NCBI GenBank assembly: GCA_028292785.1
Contig: JAQGLQ010000043.1
Location: 1 to 5,784, forward strand
DNA from: Noviherbaspirillum sp.
GTDB taxonomy: Bacteria; Pseudomonadota; Gammaproteobacteria; Burkholderiales; Burkholderiaceae
Direction of reading: 5' to 3'
DNA length: 5,784 nt
This document shows positions 1 to 5,592 of the stretch, one piece after another. Every line of letters begins with the position of its first letter. Within the stretch, counting starts at the first letter, position 1. Made by a program: the position numbers and the translations under genes. The notes below the pieces were generated by a model. It did no database searches. It saw nothing but the letters and a program-made list of their open reading frames with translations, and was not told the DNA's origin.

Positions 1-1
1 A

Positions 2-1459
2 CGCGACGTGATACTGGTGTGGGCGATCGAGAGCACCGATCACGACCGCCAGATCCTCAGCGAGGATGACAGGATGTACGCGACCCGGAGCGCCGCCGAA
101 CTGGCGCAATGGGATGCCGCCGATAAAAAGGGAGCGGTAACGCCCGAACTATTCCTGCAGAAACGTGCCGAACAAATCCTGAGAAAAATTGCCGAGCGCA
201 CTCCCGCGTTTTCCCGTGTCGTCGCAAAAAGCGCCTGGCCGCGCAGGCTGGGCATCGTCCTGCCTTTGCTCGCTTTTCTGTCGGGCGCTCTGGTCGACCG
301 CATTGCCGATCCGCACAGGGTGGATCTGCTGTCAGCCCCGCTGCTGCTGATCATTGGGTGGAACCTGCTGGTGTACCTCGGCATGCTGACAGCGTTCGTG
401 CGTCGCGCTGCCGAGCCCCGCCGGCCGCGCTCCAGTCTCGCGGAGCGCATGGCGATCGGCAAGATTTCCGTGCCGCGCAAGATGCCGCGGGTTTTCACAG
501 CTGCGCTGGCCAGGTTCAGCGAAGAATGGCTGACGCTGAGCGCTCCCCTTGCCGCGGCTCGCATGAAACGCATCGTCCATCTGAGCGCCGCCTGTTTTGC
601 CGTCGGCGCTATCGTGTCCCTGTACGCGCGCGGCGTCCTGTCACAGTACCAGGCCGGCTGGGAAAGCACGTTCCTGAATGCGCAGCAGGTGCATTTGCTG
701 CTGTCCGTGCTGTTCGCGCCGGCGATTGCCGTGTTTCAGCTGCAGGGGTTCTCGATTGCCGATGTGAACGCCCTGCGCTTCGGCCAACCGGTTTCGCCGG
801 CCGGCGGCGCGCGTTGGGTGCACCTGTATGCCGGCACCCTGTTCCTGCTGGTCATCCTGCCGCGTCTGGTGTTCGCGCTCGCCGCGAGATGGAAAGAACG
901 CACGCTGGCTACCCGCTTTCCGCTCGATCTCGGCCAGCCGTATTTCCGCAAGCTCGCCGCCGGCATCGGATCGACCGCACCGTCCGTGCTGCGCGTGTTT
1001 CCCTATAGCTTTACCGTCGATGAGACCAGGGACAAGAATCTGAACACGGTGGCCCGCGCGCTGCTCGGCGACCAGGCCCGCGTGATGCTGCGCCCATCCA
1101 CGGCCTATGGAGAAGAGCCGCCGGCCGCCCAGGATGCGTTGCCGGACAATCCGGAAGTGGGTCTTACCGTCGCCTTGTTCAACATGAGCGCGACACCGGA
1201 AAAGGAAAATCACGGCGCCTTCCTCGATCATCTTGCGCGCGGCTCGGGCAGCGTCTCGGTGCTGATCGATGAATCCGCTTACCTCGAACGCGTCGGAACT
1301 CAGGCTGGCGGCGACGCGAGAATGCGCGAACGCATCGAGCTGTGGCGGCGATTCTGCGAGCTGCACCAGGTCCCGGCCGTCATCGTCAATCTGCTCGACC
1401 CCGCCATCAGCGCCGACGACGTCGAACGCAAGCTGGCTTCTTCGGTGCGCGCGCGATGA
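2..1459 (+). CDS. DUF2868 family membrane protein (5' end probably cut by the window edge)
   Basis: Function is not established; I recognise the protein as DUF2868, a family usually encoded directly before a DUF3482 GTPase, as here. The first possible start inside the window is the GTG at 8. The frame is open to the left edge, reads Arg-Asp just before that GTG, and has no visible ribosome binding site, so the true ATG probably lies a few codons outside. Counting from the GTG, residues 1-75 are polar and helical. About five hydrophobic segments follow: roughly 81-98, 108-131, 188-210, 228-245 and 271-294. A soluble C-terminal part of about 190 residues includes PYFRKL (311-316), FPYSF (331-335), a Glu-Asn-His-Gly stretch (400-403) and the strand-like SVSVLIDESAYLER (415-428). 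This fits an inner-membrane protein with cytoplasmic ends. The stop overlaps the next start (ATGA, 1456-1459), so the two are translationally coupled. The family call is from memory of its pattern. Confidence 0.85.
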   Translation, partial: RDVILVWAIESTDHDRQILSEDDRMYATRSAAELAQWDAADKKGAVTPELFLQKRAEQILRKIAERTPAFSRVVAKSAWPRRLGIVLPLLAFLSGALVDRIADPHRVDLLSAPLLLIIGWNLLVYLGMLTAFVRRAAEPRRPRSSLAERMAIGKISVPRKMPRVFTAALARFSEEWLTLSAPLAAARMKRIVHLSAACFAVGAIVSLYARGVLSQYQAGWESTFLNAQQVHLLLSVLFAPAIAVFQLQGFSIADVNALRFGQPVSPAGGARWVHLYAGTLFLLVILPRLVFALAARWKERTLATRFPLDLGQPYFRKLAAGIGSTAPSVLRVFPYSFTVDETRDKNLNTVARALLGDQARVMLRPSTAYGEEPPAAQDALPDNPEVGLTVALFNMSATPEKENHGAFLDHLARGSGSVSVLIDESAYLERVGTQAGGDARMRERIELWRRFCELHQVPAVIVNLLDPAISADDVERKLASSVRAR

Positions 1460-2903
1460 ACGATACTCCCGAAGAAATCCAGTTCGCGCTGATCTCGCAT
1501 ACCAATGCGGGCAAGACCACGCTCGCCAGAACCTTGACCGGCGTGGACGTGGGCGAAGTGCGCGACGCGCCGCATGTCACGGCCCTGTCCGAATCGCATG
1601 TGCTGTTCTCGACCCCATCCGGGGATGTCCTGAAACTGTGGGATACCCCCGGCTTCGGCGACTCGGTGCGCCTGTTCAAGCGGCTCAGCATGTCCGGCAA
1701 CCCGATCGGCTGGTTTCTGCGCGAAGTGATCGACCGTTTCCGCGACCGCCCGTTCTGGCTGAGCCAGCAGGCGCTCCGGACCGCGCGCGATGCGGCCGAC
1801 GTCGTGCTGTACCTGGTCAACTCGTCGGAAGATCCGAGGGATGCCGGCTACCTCGCATCCGAAATGCAGATACTGCAATGGCTGCGCAAGCCGGTGGTGG
1901 TGCTGCTCAACAGATGGGGCCGCCGCGGCCGTTCATCGAAGAACAGGCCGAGCAGGCGCGCTGGAAGGAGGCGCTTGCGGTGTATGGGGTCGTGCAGAAG
2001 GTGATCGCGCTCGATGCATTCGCCAGATGCTGGGTGCATGAACGCGTCTTCTACGAAGCGGTCGGCGAGCTGATTTCCGCTCCCAAGAAAGACGCCTATG
2101 CCCGCTTGTTCAAGGCCTGGGAACAAGAGAACGAAGTGCGCTTCCATGCGGCGATGAAGCTGACGGCGCAGCAGATCGCCAGCGCGGCGCGCGACAGCGA
2201 AGCCGTTGAGGCCGCTGACGGCGCCGGGCTCGGCACGGTGCTCGATGCCATCGGCCTCGGCAAGCAGCGCGACCGCAAGCGCCATGACAAGGCGATGAAG
2301 GCGCTCATGGGTCGCCTCAATGAAGGCATCGCCGACACCACCGCCGCACTGCTCAAGCTGCACCGCCTCGATGCGGGCGCCGCGGCGCGCATCAACGAAC
2401 GCGTGCACAAGGGATTCGTGGTCCGCGCGCCGGTCGACACCAGACAGGCCGGCCTGCTCGGTGCCATCGTCTCGGGAGCCGCCACCGGACTCTCCGCGGA
2501 TCTGATGGCCGGCGGCCTTACCTTGGGCGCCGGCGCACTGCTCGGCGGCGTGGTCGGCGCGATGACGTTCGCGAGCGCGGCCTGGGCCTTCAATGCGAAG
2601 ACCGACAGAAACGAGCCGCGCGTGCAGTTCTCGGATGAATTCCTGCGCACCATGGTGGTTACCGGCCTGCTGCGTTATCTGGCGGTGGTGCACTTCGGCC
2701 GCGGCCGCGGCAACTTCGTCGAAGGGGAGGCGCCGCTGTTCTGGCAACAGGAAGTGGAGTCGGCGGTGGCGCTCAACGAAAACGCGCTGGCCGAGGCTTG
2801 GCGCGCGGCGCGCGCGGGTGCCGACAGCGATGGCGCCGCACTGGAGGAGTCACTGACACGCACCGCTTCGCAGGTGCTGCACAAGCTCTATCCCCGCCCG
2901 TGA
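1456..2903 (+). pseudogene. DUF3482 family GTPase, frameshifted by a one-base deletion
   Basis: The N-terminal part is a small G domain. It has a P-loop SHTNAGKTT (residues 14-22, with Ser in place of the usual first Gly), a switch-like region DAPHVTALSESH (37-48) and the G3 motif WDTPG (62-66). The frame from ATG 1456 is good to Asn152 (1909-1911), then reads RWGRRG and stops at 2002-2004, giving 182 residues. Restoring one C at 1911-1913 (AACAGATG to AACCAGATG) gives Leu-Asn-Gln-Met-Gly-Pro-Pro-Arg-Pro, the G4-like motif I expect in this family. It then joins the second frame, which runs to TGA 2901-2903; the restored protein has 482 residues, normal for the family. The C-terminal half has charged helices and a Gly/Ala-rich hydrophobic segment (about 331-381) likely to contact or cross the membrane, plus a conserved-looking end. 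The gene overlaps the DUF2868 gene by four bases. It may be a true lesion or a sequencing error. Confidence 0.85.
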
Positions 2904-2911
2904 CGGAGCGC

Positions 2912-2930
2912 GGAAGCCTATGCCGCTTCC
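2912..2930. terminator. small hairpin between convergent genes, possible weak bidirectional terminator
   Basis: GGAAGC (2912-2917) and GCTTCC (2925-2930) form a perfect 6-bp stem with a 7-base loop in the 14-base gap between the two convergent stop codons, running into the last codons of the transporter gene. Only a short T-poor tail follows on either side, so intrinsic termination would be weak. The location is the main argument. Confidence 0.3.
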
Positions 2931-4351
2931 TTCTCGTCGGACTCGCCGGAGCGCGGCCTGGAAAGCGTCTCATGCGGCAGACTGCGGAATATCCAGGCCG
3001 ATGCCGCCGTCACGATGCCCAGACTGAGGAAGGTGGCGGGAAAGGTCCAGCCCGCGCCTGCCGTCCCGGCGGGAAGCAATGCCGTAAACGCGGAAAGCAG
3101 CAGGCCGGCCACCGCCACGCCCAGGCTCATCGACAGCATCAGCAAGGTCGATTGCATGCTGTTGCCGCCGCTTGCCAGCGATGCATCCAGATCCTTCAGG
3201 CTGACCGAATTCATCGCGGTGAACTGCAACGAGTTGGCTGCGCCGAAAACCACCAGCTGAATAATGCGCAGCCATAGCGGTTGCCCCGGCGAAAAGAAGG
3301 CGAAACTGGCGATGGTCACCCCGATCAACAGGGTATTCGCGATCAGAACGATACGGTAGCCGGCCGTCCTGATCAGCTCGGTCGCGAGGCGCTTGATGAC
3401 GATACCGGCGACTGCAGCCGGCACCATCATCATGCCCGCCTCCAAAGCGGAATAGCCCAGCCTGATTTGCAAGACCAGCGGAATCAGATAGGGCATTCCG
3501 CCAACGCCGATGCGCGTAAACAGATTGCCGAGCAGCCCGATTCTGAAGGCATCGACCTTGAACAGCGCGGGCGGGAATAGCGGCGTCGCCTGATTTCTGG
3601 TGCGGCGCCAGTAGACCAACACGCATGCCGGCCCGGCGACCAGCAGCGCGAATGAAAGCCACAGCCCCAGCCTGGGGTCCGACAGTCCCTCGATGCCAAG
3701 GGAAAGCATCACCATGCCGGCGGCGAGCAGCAGGTAGCCGGGCAGATCGAAGCGGCCGGGCGCGGTGCGGCGGAAGTCGGGCATGAAGAGGACGGTAGCG
3801 ACGCAGCCGGCCACCCCGATCGGGATATTGATCAGGAAGACCCAGTGCCACGACACGTATTCGACCAGCCAGCCTCCGAGCAGTGGCCCCACCAGCGGTC
3901 CGATCATGCCCGGCACCGTGACGAAGCTCATCGCGCGCAAAAATTCCTTCTGCGGAAACGCCCTCAATACCGCGAGCCGGCCCACCGGCAGCAGCATTGC
4001 GCCGCCTATGCCCTGGATGACCCGGGACGCCACCAGATAGCCGAGGCTGGTCGACCACGCGCACAGCAGCGACCCGGCACTGAACAGCACGATGGCGCAC
4101 AGGAATACCTGCCGCGTGCCGAACTTGTCGGCGATCCACCCCGACGCCGGGATCAGCATCGCCATCGTCAGCGTGTAGGCGATCACCACCGACTGCATCC
4201 GCAGCGGGCTTTCTCCGAGGCTGTGCGCCATTGCCGGCAGCGCGGTGTTGACGATCGTGGCGTCGAGGGTCTGCATGAAAAACGCGATGGCGACCAGCCA
4301 TAGCAGCATCGAGGAAGAAGCAGAAGTGGCGGGAGAGTTTTCTTGTTTCAT
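2918..4351 (-). CDS. mdtD: MFS multidrug efflux transporter, DHA2 family (MdtD-like)
   Basis: Predicted inner-membrane proton-driven drug exporter of 477 residues with about 14 hydrophobic segments, the DHA2 topology; E. coli MdtD has 471. Visible motifs are the TM1 signature MQTLDATIVNTALP (26-39), motif A GWIADKFGTR (71-80), motif B beginning at Arg110 (RVIQGIGGAMLLPVGR), motif C GPLVGPLLGG (151-160), then SWHWVFLINIPIG (167-179). Similarity to remembered E. coli MdtD runs over the whole length, including LKDL...LAS.GNS in the second half. I chose ATG 4351 because it places TM1 only a few residues later than in MdtD. TTG 4357 would add two residues, and neither has a strong ribosome binding site. 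The tail is charged and ends EKEAA. Unlike E. coli, no mdtABC or baeSR gene adjoins it, so it stands alone. A palindrome upstream may be its operator. Substrates cannot be told from sequence. Confidence 0.92.
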   Translation of the reverse strand: MKQENSPATSASSSMLLWLVAIAFFMQTLDATIVNTALPAMAHSLGESPLRMQSVVIAYTLTMAMLIPASGWIADKFGTRQVFLCAIVLFSAGSLLCAWSTSLGYLVASRVIQGIGGAMLLPVGRLAVLRAFPQKEFLRAMSFVTVPGMIGPLVGPLLGGWLVEYVSWHWVFLINIPIGVAGCVATVLFMPDFRRTAPGRFDLPGYLLLAAGMVMLSLGIEGLSDPRLGLWLSFALLVAGPACVLVYWRRTRNQATPLFPPALFKVDAFRIGLLGNLFTRIGVGGMPYLIPLVLQIRLGYSALEAGMMMVPAAVAGIVIKRLATELIRTAGYRIVLIANTLLIGVTIASFAFFSPGQPLWLRIIQLVVFGAANSLQFTAMNSVSLKDLDASLASGGNSMQSTLLMLSMSLGVAVAGLLLSAFTALLPAGTAGAGWTFPATFLSLGIVTAASAWIFRSLPHETLSRPRSGESDEKEAA

Positions 4352-4387
4352 TGGCAAGCCGAGAATTCATGTGTATGGACCGTCCGG

Positions 4388-4402
4388 CGGAACGGCGTTC
4401 CG
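4388..4402. promoter_or_regulatory. 15-base perfect palindrome upstream of the transporter gene, candidate operator
   Basis: CGGAACG-G-CGTTCCG is a 7-bp inverted repeat around a single central base, 36 bases before the transporter's ATG. A partly overlapping outer pair, GGACCG (4377-4382) and CGGTCC (4401-4406), could form an alternative hairpin. Compact dyads here are typical of TetR- or MarR-type operators at drug-pump genes, but no such regulator gene is in the window. A possible -10 on the - strand (TAGACT, 4421-4416) lies just upstream, with no convincing -35. Confidence 0.4.
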
Positions 4403-4708
4403 GTCCGAAACAAGCAGTCTAACGAAAATTGCAAGTTGACATTGCCGACCTGCCTGGACACCAAGGAAGTTGCTCTCTTGGCTGGTCGATCCAGCTGCTT
4501 ATCGACGATTTCGGCCAACGTTGGAATCTTTGGAAAAAGGTAGTTTTAATACCTTGAAAAACGCCCGGTAGCACTCATCTTTTAACTCGGAGAAGATGCA
4601 AGCAGAAATAAAAATTATTCTTTTAAAACAATGTCTTAGCGATTTATAAAAATTTCCTGAAGTCACTGAAATAATGTAGGAAATTCACACAAAACTACCA
4701 AAAAGGTA

Positions 4709-4737
4709 TTGCGAAAGCGGCCCGATTTATTTAAAAT
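4709..4737 (+). promoter_or_regulatory. sigma-70 type promoter facing right
   Basis: TTGCGA (4709-4714) and TAAAAT (4732-4737) are separated by 17 bases, the optimal spacing; they match the consensus hexamers at 4 and 5 of 6 positions. Transcription would start near 4744, inside the LexA box that follows directly, so LexA would block it. The transcript would run toward the 3' end of the helix-turn-helix gene, antisense to it. Confidence 0.55.
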
Positions 4738-4738
4738 G

Positions 4739-4758
4739 TACTGTGTTTATATACAGTT
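4739..4758. promoter_or_regulatory. LexA binding site (SOS box)
   Basis: The core is CTGT-N8-ACAG (4741-4756) with an AT-rich centre and flanks TA and TT. It agrees at 17 of 20 positions with the consensus of enterobacteria and many beta- and gammaproteobacteria, TACTGT(AT)4ACAGTA. It sits immediately after the -10 element of the right-facing promoter, the classic place for LexA repression. No well-known SOS gene follows on either strand. Confidence 0.75.
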
Positions 4759-4830
4759 GTTCAGGTAAAACAGGCTTGGCCTTCAACGGCCCGCTGACAG
4801 GAAATCCTGAAGGGCGCTCAACGAAAAGCA

Positions 4831-4851
4831 GCAGGAGGCAGGAGGCAGGAG
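4831..4851 (+). repeat. three tandem copies of GCAGGAG
   Basis: GCAGGAG occurs three times without a gap (4831-4837, 4838-4844, 4845-4851). Each unit contains AGGAG, a Shine-Dalgarno-like sequence. The last copy is six bases before a GTG at 4858 that opens a 52-codon frame. It may be a plain slippage repeat. Confidence 0.8.
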
Positions 4852-4857
4852 TTGGGC

Positions 4858-5016
4858 GTGAAGCGATGCGCGGTGTTGCGTTGCAGGAAAGACCAGGCAG
4901 GGCTGCGTCAGTTGAAGTCCAGCAGGCTCGGTTCTTTTATTGCCCTTGTCACGGGTGCCGGCTGTAGGCGCTGGCGCAACAGATCTATCATCATTTCGCG
5001 TGCTTCATTCGGTTGA
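4858..5016 (+). CDS. possible 52-residue basic peptide, antisense to the regulator gene (doubtful)
   Basis: GTG 4858 to TGA 5014-5016 is an open frame preceded at six bases by AGGAG from the triple heptamer repeat, and it lies about 115 bases downstream of the predicted LexA-controlled start. The peptide is strongly basic (many Arg and Lys in the first 22 residues), has several Cys (positions 4, 9 and 36) and a short hydrophobic stretch SFIALVTGAG (26-35). Most of it lies opposite the end of the helix-turn-helix gene, so it could easily be a chance frame. I recognise no family. A longer overlapping frame from GTG 4743 starts within the LexA box and seems even less likely. Confidence 0.15.
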   Translation: MKRCAVLRCRKDQAGLRQLKSSRLGSFIALVTGAGCRRWRNRSIIISRASFG

Positions 5017-5327
5017 GCGCGGAAAAGGGTCAAGGCAGTTTCGATAAACAGTTTTTCTTTTTCGTCGACCGGCATCTTTAGCGCGTCATGCTCGCGGTCC
5101 ATCCAGCCGTATGGCAGCTTCAATTGGTCTTCGATGGCGCGTGCGACGTTGTTTCCGATGTTTTTCCGGTTGCACTTGATATGGCTGAGGTAGCGGTCCG
5201 ACAGATTCAAACGTTCCGCGAAGCGCTTCAGCATCCCGCGCTGCGGCAAATGGGGATGCCGGTCAATGAAGTCATCAAACAGTTTTCTGAAATTTTTATA
5301 CCTGATCTGACTATTGTTCATCGCCAT
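4908..5327 (-). CDS. Cro/CI-type helix-turn-helix transcriptional regulator, phage-repressor-like
   Basis: A 139-residue DNA-binding protein, probably a repressor of its own promoter and of the divergent frame to its right. The N-terminal half is a lambda-repressor-like fold. Residues 31-51 (GMLKRFAERLNLSDRYLSHIK) read as the turn and recognition helix, followed by ARAIEDQLKLPYGWMDREH (62-80), whose Gly-Trp-Met-Asp is a common end of this domain in Burkholderiales phage and island regulators. Residues 86-121 form a charged helix, probably for oligomerisation, and the tail is short. There is no peptidase S24 domain and no Ala-Gly cleavage region, so it would not self-cleave through RecA. The start at 5327 is fixed by GGAGGT (5341-5336), eight bases before the ATG; the ATG at 5321 is too far away. 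GC is lower than in the genes to the left, suggesting acquired DNA. The target is unknown. Confidence 0.8.
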   Translation of the reverse strand: MAMNNSQIRYKNFRKLFDDFIDRHPHLPQRGMLKRFAERLNLSDRYLSHIKCNRKNIGNNVARAIEDQLKLPYGWMDREHDALKMPVDEKEKLFIETALTLFRAQPNEAREMMIDLLRQRLQPAPVTRAIKEPSLLDFN

Positions 5328-5335
5328 GTCGAATT

Positions 5336-5341
5336 ACCTCC
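5336..5341 (-). promoter_or_regulatory. ribosome binding site that sets the regulator start
   Basis: GGAGGT on the - strand lies eight bases before the ATG at 5327 and 14 before the one at 5321, so it selects the upstream start. Confidence 0.75.
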
Positions 5342-5420
5342 GGATGCCATTATCTGCCGCGGTGCTGAAAGCGGTATGCAAGGCTCCAATCGCAGCACGG
5401 CCATAGTGTAACCCAGCGGC

Positions 5421-5463
5421 GGCGCTTTTCGTTGATCAAATGCAACCGATTTAGGCGCTTTTT
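5421..5463. repeat. direct repeat GGCGCTTTT, two copies 33 bases apart
   Basis: GGCGCTTTT occurs at 5421-5429 and 5454-5462, about three helical turns apart, in the region where the regulator's promoter should lie. A possible -10 for that gene on the - strand is TACACT (5410-5405), but no -35 stands at the right distance. The repeat may be a binding site or chance. Confidence 0.35.
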
Positions 5464-5483
5464 CTCATTTTTACTCCCATGCC

Positions 5484-5503
5484 TCATGCATCCTGGTGCA
5501 TGA
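5484..5503. promoter_or_regulatory. operator-like inverted repeat TCATGCA-N6-TGCATGA
   Basis: Two perfect 7-base half sites separated by TCCTGG form a 20-base dyad in the divergent region between the regulator and the right-hand frame, 89 bases before the latter's ATG. Size and half-site spacing (13 bases centre to centre) suit a dimeric helix-turn-helix protein, and the neighbouring regulator is the obvious candidate. I do not see a second full copy in the window. Confidence 0.5.
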
Positions 5504-5592
5504 ACGATACGAACTTTGGCAAGTGCCGCAGCTTTCGACGCAATACGGTAATCGCACCTGCTCAAATCCGACGACTGAACTGCTAAAAAATT

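Larger units (their letters stand above)
4352..4907. other. long intergenic stretch without a convincing gene, AT-rich, with several inverted repeats
   Basis: No frame here looks like a real protein gene and I see no tRNA or rRNA. From about 4520 to 4760 the sequence is clearly AT-rich, unlike the GC-rich genes to the left. It holds several small dyads: AAGGTA-N7-TACCTT (4537-4555), CATCTTTT-N7-AGAAGATG with one G-T pair (4576-4598), AATTTCCT-N19-AGGAAATT (4651-4685) and TACC-N5-GGTA (4696-4708). AAAAAGGTA occurs twice in direct orientation (4534-4542 and 4700-4708). A promoter with a LexA box follows at 4709-4758. The 3' portion holds a triple heptamer repeat. Low GC and absence of genes suggest a junction or remnant of acquired DNA. 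Confidence 0.6.

Noticed and set aside
1269..1913. Upstream part of the + strand frame that ends at 2903
   Set aside because: Before 1914 this frame overlaps the DUF2868 gene and the true G domain in another phase and reads as Arg/Ser-rich nonsense; only the part after the deletion is real.
1905..1935. Programmed -1 frameshift in the GTPase gene
   Set aside because: A -1 slip at Asn152 would give exactly the right protein, but there is no slippery heptamer (the site reads CTC AAC AGA) and I know of no such recoding in this family. A simple deletion is more likely.
2970..4370. Long - strand frame overlapping the transporter in another frame
   Set aside because: The translation is Arg/Ala-rich without membrane segments, while the adjacent frame gives a full MdtD-like protein; this is a GC-rich shadow.
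4436..4464. Perfect -35 hexamer TTGACA on the + strand
   Set aside because: No -10-like sequence stands 16-19 bases downstream, and no gene follows.
4352..4907. tRNA gene, CRISPR array or insertion sequence in the gap
   Set aside because: No cloverleaf, no regularly spaced repeats and no transposase frame or terminal inverted repeats could be found by reading both strands.
4743..4967. 74-residue + strand frame starting with GTG inside the LexA box
   Set aside because: The start would be at or before the predicted transcript start, there is no ribosome binding site, and the end lies opposite the regulator gene.
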